DNA of 51,729 nucleotides from NCBI GenBank assembly GCA_964349355.1, contig CAYGFZ010000011.1, forward strand, positions 1-51,729, read 5' to 3'. The stretch is from JAUVXE01 sp964349355. GTDB lineage: Bacteria > Actinomycetota > Coriobacteriia > Anaerosomatales > SLCP01. Shown here piece by piece: positions 17,264-25,912 of the stretch; position 1 is the stretch's first letter; each line of letters starts with the position of its first letter. The notes under the pieces were generated by a model. The model was not told where the DNA came from, ran no database searches, and saw only the letters and a list, made by a program, of their open reading frames with translations. The position numbers were made by a program, and so were the translations under genes.

Positions 17264-18913
17264 ATGAATGCCATGGCGCGACTGCTTCAAGCCGATGCCA
17301 TCACACGCCTCGTCGACCGCGACCCTACACTCTTCTCCGAAGATGTAGATCAGCGCCAGCCAATCATGCAGCGGCTCGGCTGGACGGACCTCGCCGAGAA
17401 AGCTGCGGCCCGACTCCCTCTCGTCACCAACCTCGCCTCGGCACTACATACGGAAGGGACATCCGACATCGTCCTCCTCGGAATGGGAGGATCGTCTCTT
17501 GCCCCGCTGGTGATGAACGAGGTCCTCGGCCAGGCACCCGGCGCCCCAAGCCTTCACGTCCTCGATACGACATCGCCCGATGTCGTCGCGCCCCTTCTCG
17601 AGCAGCTCGATCCCGCACTTACGGCGTTCGTGCTCGCGAGCAAGTCCGGCACGACCATCGAGCCTCTTTCGCTCTATGCCATCTTCAGGGAGTGGATGGA
17701 CGCCGCACTGGGGCGTGTACCCGCCGGCAAACGTTTCATCGCAGTGACCGACCCGGGCAGCCCACTGGAGCGCAAGCGGGTCAAGGACATCATGCGGATA
17801 GCCGTGTCGGCTCCCACTGCCGTAGGCGGTCGCTTCTCGGCCCTCTCGGTCTTCGGAATGACGCCGGGAGCACTGGCGGGCCTGGACCTGGCAGGGCTCG
17901 TCGAACACGCCCTTGAGATGGAACGCGCGTGCCAGGCTGCCGGGCCCGAGAACCCGGGCGCAGACCTCGCCGCCTGGATCGCAGACTCCTACACCGAAGG
18001 ACGCGACAAGCTCACCCTGGTGGCGTCAGAGGCTCTTGCCTCCTTCGGACTGTGGGTCGAGCAACTCGTCGCCGAGTCGACCGGCAAGGGGGGTGTCGGG
18101 ATCGTTCCCGTGCTCGAGGACGGAAGCGTGCCTGTCGCAGCGTATCGAGGAGACCGCATGCTAGTCGTCCTGCGCACGCCGGACGACACCATGGCGGCTG
18201 CGCACGCCGCCTCCGCCCTGAAGAGCGGGATCCCGCTGCGGGAGTTCGTTCTCGAAGAGCCGGCAGCGCTCGGTGGAGAGTTCGTCCGCTGGGAGTACGC
18301 CACCGCTCTTGCCGGCTTCCTACTCGGCGTCAACCCGTTCGATGAGCCCAACGTCGCCGAGGCGAAGAGCGCGACGGCAGCGGTTCTCGCCGGCGAGATG
18401 CCGGTTCCTGCAGCGGTGTGCGATCTTGACGGTATCTGGCCGACTCCGGCTGGCTCTCTTGAAGACTCCGGTATACCTGGCGACCTGCGCTCAGCCATCG
18501 ACACGCTCGTCGAGACCGTCGACCCGGGCGTCGGATACCTTGCCATCCTCGCGTATCTGCCGGAGGGAGAAGAGCTTGCTCTGCTGCGGCATGCGGCTGC
18601 CACGCTGTCGACTCGCCGGGGATGCCCCGTGTGCGTCGAGGTGGGGCCACGATACCTGCACTCGACCGGCCAGTTGCACAAGGGCGGACCCCCCACCGGA
18701 TCGTTTCTGGTCATCACACGGCGTAGTCGGATAGATATCGCCGTCCCGGATCAGTCGTTCTCCCTCGGAGCGCTCTATCGCGCGCAGGCAGAGGGCGATC
18801 TCGTCACCCTGGCGGCGCACAGACGACCCGTACTGAGGCTCGACCTGCCTGAGGGTGACGCAGGCATCCGGCGGGTTGCCGACGCCCTTGGAGCAGAGCC
18901 TCCGGGTAGCTGA
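17264..18913 (+). CDS. pgi: Glucose-6-phosphate isomerase of the TalPGI type
   Basis: 549 residues with two SIS sugar-isomerase halves: LLGMGGSSLAPLV, then ASKSGTTIEPLSLY (phosphate-binding SGTTxE), then GGRFSALSVFG. The C-terminal section has STGQLHKGGPPTG, typical of the isomerase part of bifunctional transaldolase/PGI proteins. The transaldolase half is absent and the protein stands alone. It interconverts glucose-6-phosphate and fructose-6-phosphate. GAGGAGGAG precedes ATG 17264, and a second ATG three codons on is possible. It converges on the symporter gene, with hairpins in between. Confidence 0.92.
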   Translation: MNAMARLLQADAITRLVDRDPTLFSEDVDQRQPIMQRLGWTDLAEKAAARLPLVTNLASALHTEGTSDIVLLGMGGSSLAPLVMNEVLGQAPGAPSLHVLDTTSPDVVAPLLEQLDPALTAFVLASKSGTTIEPLSLYAIFREWMDAALGRVPAGKRFIAVTDPGSPLERKRVKDIMRIAVSAPTAVGGRFSALSVFGMTPGALAGLDLAGLVEHALEMERACQAAGPENPGADLAAWIADSYTEGRDKLTLVASEALASFGLWVEQLVAESTGKGGVGIVPVLEDGSVPVAAYRGDRMLVVLRTPDDTMAAAHAASALKSGIPLREFVLEEPAALGGEFVRWEYATALAGFLLGVNPFDEPNVAEAKSATAAVLAGEMPVPAAVCDLDGIWPTPAGSLEDSGIPGDLRSAIDTLVETVDPGVGYLAILAYLPEGEELALLRHAAATLSTRRGCPVCVEVGPRYLHSTGQLHKGGPPTGSFLVITRRSRIDIAVPDQSFSLGALYRAQAEGDLVTLAAHRRPVLRLDLPEGDAGIRRVADALGAEPPGS

Positions 18914-18942
18914 TTCGACCCGGTCTGACTCTCGCTAAGGTT

Positions 18943-18979
18943 GCGGACCCGGCCCCTGGGACGCAGGGACCGGGTCCGC
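18943..18979. terminator. Hairpin terminator between converging genes
   Basis: GCGGACCCGG (18943-18952) pairs perfectly with CCGGGTCCGC (18970-18979), and the loop contains a further CCCT/AGGG pairing. Placed 30 bases after pgi, it can serve both strands. The T-tail is weak. Confidence 0.6.
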
Positions 18980-18985
18980 GATTCC

Positions 18986-19012
18986 AAGATGCTCCCGGGG
19001 GAGGAGCGTCTT
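18986..19012. terminator. Second hairpin between converging genes
   Basis: AAGATGCTCC (18986-18995) pairs with GGAGCGTCTT (19003-19012), ten pairs including one T-G, loop of 7. It lies 9 bases after the symporter stop, and the TT ending favours use on the plus strand. Confidence 0.5.
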
Positions 19013-19021
19013 GCCTTAGAG

Positions 19022-20854
19022 TTACTTCCCGAACATGCCTCCCACCTTGTCGAGACCGAGTTCCTTCTCGTGGCGCTCACTCGCCGTACCGTGGATACGC
19101 ATCCAGATCTCGTCCACGTTCTTGGGAAGCTGCCCGTCGAGCTTGCTGACGATGATGATCGCGAGCAGGGCCGCAGGGAACGTGAACAGCGTCGGAAAGG
19201 TAAGGCTGCCGGCGAACGCGATGATGCCGTCTTCGGGCAATTTGCCGAGCTGCTTGAGGATGTTCATCGCGATGAAGAAGAAGGAACCTCCGCCGCCGAC
19301 GATCATACCGGTGATGGCGCCACGTTCAGTGGTTTGTTTCCACCAGATACCGGTAAGCAGCATTGGCACGAACGCTCCAGCTCCCACCGCGAACGCCCAC
19401 GTCACCATCATTGCAATCAGGGCCGGATAGGCCTTGTCGAGCCCAATGGCCGGAATACCGATTCCGATACCGAGTGCCACTAGGGCGAAGAAGATGACCG
19501 ACGTCTTGCCGACGATAACCTTCTTGATCTCGGGCGCGTTCGGGTTGATGTACTTCTCGTAGACGTCATGGCCGATGGCCGAGGCAGAGGCGATGAGCAG
19601 TCCGCCCGTCGTCGAGAACATGGCTGCGAACGCACCCGCAGCGACCGCACCCATCAGCCACTCGCCGCCGAGGATCTGCGCGAGCGTGGGCATTACAGCA
19701 TCGGACCTCAAGAGTAGTCCGTCCACATATGCCGCATTCCCCGGCGCTGTTCCCAGTCGCCACGCATCGTCGATGAGCTGGCGACCGGCCAGACCGGCGA
19801 TCGGAGCGAGGATGTAGAACGTACCGATGAACACGAGTACCCAGAAGGTCGACCTGCGAGCAGCCGCACCGGACGGGTTCGTGTAGTAGCGGTTCAGGAT
19901 GTGGGGCAGTCCTGCAGTGCCGAGCACGAGCGCGAGTACCATTGAGAACTGGTCGAGCGCATTATACCGGTGTCCCGGCTCATTGAAGAACATATCTCGA
20001 AGAGTGTGCAACTTGTTCTTGGCGGGCAGCAGCACACCTGCGGTCGCCTCCGGATCGCCAGTGTCAACGACCGCCCGCACCTCTTCGAACGCTGCCGGGC
20101 TCATTGCGCTCTCGGCCGCAGCCAACATCGCCCCGCCCTCGGCGGTCAGCTCCGCTACTGTCACCGTCTTCACGTCATGATGGCTCTCTGCCGTGACCTG
20201 TTCGAGTGCAGCCGGATAGTTGAACTGGCCTACAGTGAAGGCGAACACGACGACCAGGAACATCGCGGTCCACAGCCACCAGAACTGGAAGATCTGGTTG
20301 AGGGTGGTGCCTTTCATGCCGCCGACGGCAACGTAGAACATGATGATCGCCGACACGATCAGCACACCGGTGTTGTAGGGCGAGAGTCCGAATAGGCCCG
20401 CACCGACGAGAACGGTCCACGTCGTTCCCGCACCGTACATCTGGGGAGCCATGTAGAATAGGCTCGTCAGCAGGACCATAACTACCGTCACAAGACGGAT
20501 GCGGTCGGAACCAAACCGACCGTACGCGAAGTCTGCAACCGTGTACTCGCCGAAGCGCCTGAGCGCTGACGCTATGAAGAGAACCACGACGATAAATCCT
20601 CCGGCGAAGCCAGCCGCGAACCACACGCCGTCGAGCCCTGACGCGTAGACCGCCGCCGCCACACCCAGGAACGAGGCGGCGGACAGATAGTCGCCAGAGA
20701 TTGCCGATGCGTTGGCGATCGTGCCGACCTTGCGTCCGGCGAGATAGAAGTCTGCGGTCGTACGAGTGAAGCGTCGAACGAATATCGCCAGACCGACCGT
20801 GAAGACGGTGACGGCGACGACCATGACGATCGCGATGATATTCAGGTTACCCAC
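19022..20854 (-). CDS. Sodium:solute symporter, ActP-like (acetate/monocarboxylate)
   Basis: 610 residues, about 13 TM segments, of the SSS family. The N-terminus (IIAIVMVVAVTVFTVGLAIFVRRF, then TTADFYLAGRKVG, ISGDYLSAASFLG) matches acetate permease-type symporters, and the central GTAGLPHILNRYYTNP pattern supports monocarboxylate use. An insertion between TM segments (ESAMSPAAFEEVRAVVDTGD region) is longer than in E. coli ActP. GTG at 20854 was chosen because GGGAGGTGAGG precedes it; the frame upstream is inside the DUF485 gene. Start and DUF485 stop overlap by 8 bases, so the two are co-translated, as in yjcH-actP operons. Confidence 0.9.
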   Translation of the reverse strand: MGNLNIIAIVMVVAVTVFTVGLAIFVRRFTRTTADFYLAGRKVGTIANASAISGDYLSAASFLGVAAAVYASGLDGVWFAAGFAGGFIVVVLFIASALRRFGEYTVADFAYGRFGSDRIRLVTVVMVLLTSLFYMAPQMYGAGTTWTVLVGAGLFGLSPYNTGVLIVSAIIMFYVAVGGMKGTTLNQIFQFWWLWTAMFLVVVFAFTVGQFNYPAALEQVTAESHHDVKTVTVAELTAEGGAMLAAAESAMSPAAFEEVRAVVDTGDPEATAGVLLPAKNKLHTLRDMFFNEPGHRYNALDQFSMVLALVLGTAGLPHILNRYYTNPSGAAARRSTFWVLVFIGTFYILAPIAGLAGRQLIDDAWRLGTAPGNAAYVDGLLLRSDAVMPTLAQILGGEWLMGAVAAGAFAAMFSTTGGLLIASASAIGHDVYEKYINPNAPEIKKVIVGKTSVIFFALVALGIGIGIPAIGLDKAYPALIAMMVTWAFAVGAGAFVPMLLTGIWWKQTTERGAITGMIVGGGGSFFFIAMNILKQLGKLPEDGIIAFAGSLTFPTLFTFPAALLAIIIVSKLDGQLPKNVDEIWMRIHGTASERHEKELGLDKVGGMFGK

Positions 20855-21233
20855 GTTCCTCACCTCCCACCGGTGCAACAGCCGTGGCTTGGGAGATCTC
20901 ATCGGCCATGTGAGACAGGGTATCGTCCAGCGAATCCGCCTTCTTGATGTAGAGAAAACTCAGTCCCCACAGGAAGAAGTAGTACACCAGGGAAACGACC
21001 AGGTAGTTGGCGGTGAATCCGCCCCATATCGGAACGGTATACCAGGACGACCACCAAAGAGTCATCGCCGGAATGGCCAGGGTCACCACGAAAAAGACCA
21101 GCGCAAACGTGAAGCTCAGCTTGCGCTGGGCACGAAAGACCAGGTCTACGCTTTCTATGGTGTCGATGTGATTACCATATTGCATCTGAACACCACTCGC
21201 CGTCCGCACGACCTTATCAGCACTGCCCGCCAT
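20847..21233 (-). CDS. DUF485-like small membrane partner of the symporter
   Basis: 128 residues. A soluble N-terminus precedes two TM helices (LSFTFALVFFVVTLAIPAMTL; LVVSLVYYFFLWGLSFLYI) and an ending YIKKADSLDDTL, the DUF485/YjcH layout; family members sit directly before actP. ATG at 21233 has AAGGAG 9 bases upstream; an in-frame GTG at 21251 lies before that site. The role is probably stabilising or regulating the symporter. Confidence 0.8.
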   Translation of the reverse strand: MAGSADKVVRTASGVQMQYGNHIDTIESVDLVFRAQRKLSFTFALVFFVVTLAIPAMTLWWSSWYTVPIWGGFTANYLVVSLVYYFFLWGLSFLYIKKADSLDDTLSHMADEISQATAVAPVGGEERG

Positions 21234-21299
21234 CTCCTGCGTCTCCTTCACTCTCTTCGCCCGAAGGCGGTTGCCGTAATCTGCATCACGGTTGATTTG

Positions 21300-21794
21300 C
21301 TAGTCCGACTTGATGACAAAGACCGGGATCGAAGAGCCTTTCACGACGGTCTCCGCTACCGAGCCCAGTGCGATCCTCTTGAGTCCGGTTCGCCCGGTGT
21401 CACCACAGACGATGACGTCGGCTTCCCATTCGATGGCTGTCGCAACGATGCGTTTTGCCACGCCTCCTTTGACGAGCTCGACCTCGCACTCCACGCCATT
21501 GCGCTCGCACATCGTCTTAGCGATCACGAGTCCCTTCACCGACGGATGGACCCCTTCCCAGAGCTCCTCATCCATGGCCTCCTCGGGATACTCGAGCGAT
21601 TCGTAGCCCGTGTCGACGTAGATCGCCTTGACCTTCGCACCGAACGTCTTGGCGAGAACCACTGCGTACTCGGTCGCCGCCAGCGACGGCTCCGATCCAT
21701 CAGTTGGCACAAGGATCCGATTGATGTCGACACAGACATCCTGGATGTCGCTGAGCTTGACGTCCTCTGCCGCACCTCTGATGCAGACCTTCAT
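21300..21794 (-). CDS. Universal stress protein UspA family
   Basis: 164 residues. Core: ILVPTDGSEPSLAATEYAV, then the ATP-binding signature GDTGRTGLKRIALGS (G-2x-G-9x-GS) and SSIPVFVIK at the end. An extra N-terminal stretch (about 25 residues, MKVCIRGAAEDVKLSDIQD) precedes the normal domain. ATG at 21794 has GAGGAGGT. It lies 66 bases before the DUF485-symporter pair on the same strand; usp genes next to acetate-type symporters suggest shared control under carbon limitation (inference). Confidence 0.93.
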   Translation of the reverse strand: MKVCIRGAAEDVKLSDIQDVCVDINRILVPTDGSEPSLAATEYAVVLAKTFGAKVKAIYVDTGYESLEYPEEAMDEELWEGVHPSVKGLVIAKTMCERNGVECEVELVKGGVAKRIVATAIEWEADVIVCGDTGRTGLKRIALGSVAETVVKGSSIPVFVIKSD

Positions 21795-21818
21795 GCGATT
21801 TACCTCCTCGTCCGGGGG

Positions 21819-21860
21819 CACACAGCCCCCGCAGACACACAGCCCCCGCAGACACACGGC
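21819..21860. repeat. 17-base tandem repeat upstream of uspA
   Basis: CACACAGCCCCCGCAGA occurs at 21819-21835 and 21836-21852, with a partial third copy from 21853. It sits 25 bases before the uspA start, just beyond the ribosome site, in the expected 5' leader. Confidence 0.7.
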
Positions 21861-22062
21861 CCACGTCACCCTAGAGCTTGGGCGGCCCAAAATCGATGAA
21901 GCTGCCGCATACGGAGGGAATGTGTCGGTAAGCGGCGTCCGATTCGCGGTCTACGGCACGGAGCAGGGAAGATCGACCGCTCACGGGCGGGATTCCGCCA
22001 TTCGGGGAGAAAGGTGCACCGCCCACGGGCGTTGTTGGCACCCCGGCAAGCGGTGCTGAGGC

Positions 22063-22511
22063 TTACAGGTCGAAGATTCGTGCAGTGATTCCGTCGGCAC
22101 CCACGGCGAGCAGGTGCTCACCAACCTCGAGAGTCGCCCTCAGCGGGAGGTCATGGGCCCAGTCGGCTTCATCGGTGTNNNNNNNNNNNNNNNNNNNNNN
22201 NNNNNNNNNNNNNNNNNNNNNNNNNNNNNNNNNNNNNNNNNNNNNNNNNNNNNNNNNNNNNNNNNNNNNNNNNNNNNNACCTCGAGAGTCGCCCTCAGCG
22301 GGAGGTCATGGGCCCAGTCGGCTTCATCGGTGTTGCCGCGCACGGCGAGCACGGGCGCGATGAGTTCGAGCTCTATCAGGACCGCGGGCGAGCCGATATC
22401 CCCGGCATGGACGATGGCATCCACGCCATCGAGTATCCCGGCGACTCGCCCGTCGAGCGCACCGTGCGTGTCGGAGATGACCCCGATGAACGCAGGAGAG
22501 CCGATCCGCAT
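22063..22511 (-). CDS. YfcE/MJ0936-type metallophosphoesterase, shortened (contains assembly gap)
   Basis: After removing the 100 N and one copy of the 55-base flank, the frame is a clean 97 codons plus stop. The N-terminal metal-binding motifs are intact: VISDTHG, VHAGDIG, RGNTDE. The family normally continues to about 155-160 residues with HGH and GHTH motifs that complete the di-metal site; here the chain goes from RATLEVGEHLLAV straight to GADGITARIFDL, a typical C-terminal end. The left contig itself contains this junction, so the loss is not simply the gap. Either a real internal deletion or a chimeric contig. ATG overlaps the LytT stop (TGATG). Confidence 0.6.
22179..22278. other. Assembly gap (100 N) between identical 55-base flanks
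   Basis: Bases 22124-22178 and 22279-22333 are identical. The gap is a contig join whose ends overlap by 55 bases, not evidence of missing sequence or a biological repeat. Confidence 0.95.
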
Positions 22512-23221
22512 CAGAGTCCGAGGGCCTTCCGGAGAGCCGGGACCCGCCTGCGCGACACCGGAACATGCGTCCCCCCGGAGTCCTGCAGAGTCAGGAGCAG
22601 CGTGCCCCCGTACATCGGGACGACCTCTCGAACTGAAGCAAGGTTGACGAGGTAGCGACGGTGAACGCGGAAGAAGCCGCTCGCATCGAGCTTACGTTCC
22701 AGCTGAGCGAGCGAGATGGTGGACAGATAGCGTTCGCCATCGGTATGCAGGTAGGAGTAGTCGTCCTTGGCCATGATGTAGAAGATGTCCTCGACCTGCA
22801 GGAGCAGTTTCTTGCCGGCCTTCTCGACGGGGATGCGCTCTATGCGGGCCCCCTCGGGCTGAGCAGGTGCGAGCCGGGCGATCGCCGTGCGCAGCCGGGC
22901 GATCTCCACCGGCTTGACGAGGTAGTCGGTCGCCGAGACCTCGAACGCCTTCACGGCATGCTCACTGTGAGCGGTCACGAAGATGATCGCGGGCTGCCTC
23001 TCCAGCTCGGTCAGCGTCTCGGCAAGCTGGATCCCGGACAGGCCCGGCATGTCGATATCGAGGAACACGACATCGTAGGGAATCGCCTTGATGAGCTGGA
23101 ACGCCTCTGACGCGTTAGACGCCTCGCCGACGACCTCGACGCCACCGGCCTCGTCGAGCAAGTATCGAAGCTCAGAGCGGGCAGGCGCCTCGTCATCCAC
23201 GACCAGGGCTTTGAGTGTCAT
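22511..23221 (-). CDS. LytTR-family response regulator
   Basis: 236 residues: receiver domain (VVDDE; phospho-acceptor D55 in FLDIDMPG; K in YLVKPVE) followed by a LytTR DNA-binding domain (about residues 135-236) with FYIMAKDDYSYLHT, LDASGFFRVHRRYLVNL and the usual ending. ATG at 23221 has GGGAGGTG upstream. It overlaps the end of the sensor kinase gene by 29 bases, so the pair is coupled. It probably regulates transport genes nearby, as BtsS/BtsR and LytS/LytT pairs do. Confidence 0.95.
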   Translation of the reverse strand: MTLKALVVDDEAPARSELRYLLDEAGGVEVVGEASNASEAFQLIKAIPYDVVFLDIDMPGLSGIQLAETLTELERQPAIIFVTAHSEHAVKAFEVSATDYLVKPVEIARLRTAIARLAPAQPEGARIERIPVEKAGKKLLLQVEDIFYIMAKDDYSYLHTDGERYLSTISLAQLERKLDASGFFRVHRRYLVNLASVREVVPMYGGTLLLTLQDSGGTHVPVSRRRVPALRKALGL

Positions 23222-24515
23222 CTGCACCTCCCTCGGCACCCACGATCGGGCCGATCTTGATACGGACAGTAGTCCCGACACCGAGTCTGCTCTCGACGAA
23301 GAGCCCAGATTGCGGACCGTAGTGTCCTTTGAGCCTATCGTCCACGTTTTTCAGCGCGATTCCTAGCCCCTTGCCGAACCCGGGTTCAAACACGCGCCCT
23401 ACGTCCGCCGGCGGCATCCCCACTCCATCGTCCACTATCTCGAGGCCCATGTGATCACCCGCGCGCTGTGCGCAGATGTCGATGTGAAGGGGGCCCTCGG
23501 CCTTCATCCCGTGCTGGACCGCGTTCTCGACGATCGGCTGGACCGCGAACGCGGGGACGAGCACTCCAAGAGCTTCCGGATCTATGTCTTCGGAGACTAC
23601 CAGGCGATCACCGAAGCGCGCCTGCTCGAAACTCAGATATGTACGTACGTACTCGATCTCATGGGCCAGCGGGACGAGCTCCTCGCTCTCCTCCAGGGTT
23701 CGCCGATAGAAGCGCGCGAACTCCCTGAGCAGTGTCCGGGCCTTGTCGGGGTCGGTGCGGATCAGCATCGCGATGGTGTTGATCGTGTTGAAGAGAAAGT
23801 GTGGATGGATCTGCGCCTGCAACGCTTTGAGTTCCATGCGACAGGCGAGTTCGGTCTGCCTTTCGAGTTCGGACAACTCCAACTGCGTCGAAAGGAGGCG
23901 GGCAAGACCCTCGACCGTCGTCACCTGTGTCTCGTTCAGAAGACGGCGCGTGGTGTAGTAGAACTTGAGTGTGCCGACCGGTCGTCCCCTCATCTCGAGC
24001 GGGACGACGATCGCGGCGCGCAGCAGACAGGAACGCTCAGGGCAACCGATCTCAGCCTTGCTCGCCAGGATGCGGTGTTCATTGAGGTCGACCGCCTCCC
24101 AGGTCCCCCTCGTGAGAATAGGACCGCCGACCGAGTGATGATCCTCGCCGAGGCCTGCGAATCCGAGGATGCGATCGATGTCGGTGATGGCGACAGCAGC
24201 GGCCTCGCTGCGCGCGAGGGCAAGTCGGCATACCTCGCCGGCCGTCTCGGGTGTGAGGCCCTTTCGGAGATGGGAGAGGCTCTCGTTCGCGATCTCGAGG
24301 ATCGTATCAGACTGCATGGCCTTGATGTGGTCGGGTCGGCTGACCCATCGGGCTACGATGCTCCCCATCGCGATCAGCGTGAGTCCGGCAAGTGACGCCG
24401 ACAGCACCCACTCAGGCGTGTCGGTCGCGATCAACACCCATCCTGCCACCATCGCAAGGATCGTCACCGCGAAGAGCAGCAGGGAGTCGAAGAGTATGGT
24501 ACGCCTCGGTGCCAC
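23193..24515 (-). CDS. LytS-type sensor histidine kinase
   Basis: 440 residues from GTG at 24515. Two TM helices (residues 9-30 and 37-57), a GAF domain (about 70-225, with CPERSC and the ending GTLKFYYTTRR), a His_kinase box ALQAQIHPHFLFNTINTI whose His is the phosphorylation site, and an ATPase domain with QPIVENAVQHG (N box), DDGVGMP and GFGKGLGIALKNVDDRL. It lacks the extracellular 5TM sensor of LytS, so sensing is probably by the GAF domain in the cytoplasm. It forms a pair with the overlapping LytTR regulator. Confidence 0.94.
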   Translation of the reverse strand: MAPRRTILFDSLLLFAVTILAMVAGWVLIATDTPEWVLSASLAGLTLIAMGSIVARWVSRPDHIKAMQSDTILEIANESLSHLRKGLTPETAGEVCRLALARSEAAAVAITDIDRILGFAGLGEDHHSVGGPILTRGTWEAVDLNEHRILASKAEIGCPERSCLLRAAIVVPLEMRGRPVGTLKFYYTTRRLLNETQVTTVEGLARLLSTQLELSELERQTELACRMELKALQAQIHPHFLFNTINTIAMLIRTDPDKARTLLREFARFYRRTLEESEELVPLAHEIEYVRTYLSFEQARFGDRLVVSEDIDPEALGVLVPAFAVQPIVENAVQHGMKAEGPLHIDICAQRAGDHMGLEIVDDGVGMPPADVGRVFEPGFGKGLGIALKNVDDRLKGHYGPQSGLFVESRLGVGTTVRIKIGPIVGAEGGADDTQSPGRG

Positions 24516-24524
24516 TCCACCAGC

Positions 24525-25149
24525 TCACTCTCTACGATCGGCCGCCGGACGAACCAGGAACACGAGCCGCCCGCTCAGTTCGATGAGTCCCATCCTCCGA
24601 TAGAGCTCGCGCGAAGCACGGTTCTCCTCCTGCGTGCACAGGGTCACACTTCCAACCCCCGTGCGAACGAGATAGCGAAGCGCCTCGGCAAGCAGCGCCG
24701 CTCCGACGCCACGCNNNNNNNNNNNNNNNNNNNNNNNNNNNNNNNNNNNNNNNNNNNNNNNNNNNNNNNNNNNNNNNNNNNNNNNNNNNNNNNNNNNNNN
24801 NNNNNNNNNNNNNNGCTCGCACATACTCTGCAGCGACCTCCTCGGAAACAAGAGGACTCAAGACGCGTCCGAATCCCTGCCGGGATGCGATCCGGGCGAC
24901 CCCGTCGATGAGATCGGGGACCCGGCTGGCCGAGGACCACATCCCCCGGACGGCGAGCACATCAAGGTGCGAGCGCCACCGCTCGAGTACCACTGCCTCC
25001 CCACGCCCTGTGACCTGGACGCGCCACGGCGCCACGGCGTAGAAGCTTTCGAACTTCTCGCGAGACTCGAAGAGGTGCGCCGCCTGGACCGCCGGCCATA
25101 CTCCTGCGACCTCGTCGGCATTGGCAGCGTGTAGGGTGCGGCTGCTCAC
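24525..25149 (-). CDS. GNAT-family N-acetyltransferase (contains assembly gap)
   Basis: The C-terminal half shows the acetyl-CoA-binding motif RGVGAALLAEALRYL and the GNAT ending NRASRELYRRMGLIELSGRLVFLVRP. The N-terminal half (from GTG at 25149) is in another frame because the 100 N are a placeholder. This gap has no duplicated flanks, so real sequence is missing here, probably including part of the fold. The start overlaps the TauE stop by 4 bases (GTGA). Substrate unknown. Confidence 0.8.
24715..24814. other. Assembly gap (100 N) without duplicated flanks
   Basis: Unlike the other four gaps, the flanks do not match each other; the reading frame changes across it. It is a true unsized gap. 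Confidence 0.9.
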
Positions 25150-25910
25150 AGCAGCCCTGACTCGGTGAGCCCGAGCGTCAGTCCCGCGATCAACAGGAAG
25201 GCGGCGAACGCCAGACGGATGCCCCGCTCCCCTGAAGCCAGCGTGATCCGAGTTCCGAGAAGCGCACCGGGCACAACCCCGGCCGAGAGAGCCAGCGCAA
25301 GGGGAATATCGACGTTGCCGACCATGAAGTGCGTCAGCGAACCGGGAATCGCGAAGAGGGCGACGGCTACGAGACTCGTGCCTATCGCCTCCTTGACGCC
25401 AAGTCCTGCGAATCGCCGGAGGAGGGGGACGAGAACGAATCCTCCGGCGAGGCCCAGGAGCCCGGACATGAACCCGGTTCCCAGCCCCAGGAGCGCCGTG
25501 CCGATAGGCGTCATGCCGGGAGTCCCGCCTGCCTCAAGATCCCCGCCCCTGCGCCCCGGACGGACGATGTCGATCGCAGCGAGTACGATGACGATCGACA
25601 CGATGAGCAAGGTCGTGTTCCCGCCGACGATACGGGTCAGTAGCGCGCCGAGAACCGACGCCGGTATGCCCCACGCCCCGACGATCAGTCCGATTCGCAC
25701 CCTGGAGTTACCCTCGCGTGTGTGTGCGATAGCGCCCGTGATCGCGGTCGGCAGTATCACGAGGAGCGATGTGCCGATCGCAATAAGCTCAGGATAGCCG
25801 AGGAGAAGCCGGATCGCCGGTATCGTCAGGACGCCGCCCCCGACCCCGAACATCCCCGAGAGCAGCCCCGCTCCGAGTCCGACAGCAGCTGCGACCAGCC
25901 AGTCAGTCAC
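25146..25910 (-). CDS. TauE/SafE-family (sulfite exporter type) membrane protein
   Basis: 254 residues, about eight TM helices in two repeats. Each repeat has the family glycine pattern: GLLSGMFGVGGGVLTIPA near the start and GFMSGLLGLAGGFVLVPLL in the middle. It is thought to move sulfur-containing or organic anions out of the cell. GTG at 25910 lies 2 bases after the glycosyltransferase stop, and its stop overlaps the GNAT start. Confidence 0.93.
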   Translation of the reverse strand: MTDWLVAAAVGLGAGLLSGMFGVGGGVLTIPAIRLLLGYPELIAIGTSLLVILPTAITGAIAHTREGNSRVRIGLIVGAWGIPASVLGALLTRIVGGNTTLLIVSIVIVLAAIDIVRPGRRGGDLEAGGTPGMTPIGTALLGLGTGFMSGLLGLAGGFVLVPLLRRFAGLGVKEAIGTSLVAVALFAIPGSLTHFMVGNVDIPLALALSAGVVPGALLGTRITLASGERGIRLAFAAFLLIAGLTLGLTESGLL

Positions 25911-25912
25911 GG

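Noticed and set aside
22124..22333. Direct 55-base repeat flanking the gap, as a mobile-element or phase-variation target
   Set aside because: The same length recurs at three other gaps with unrelated sequence, so it is a k-mer overlap of contigs.
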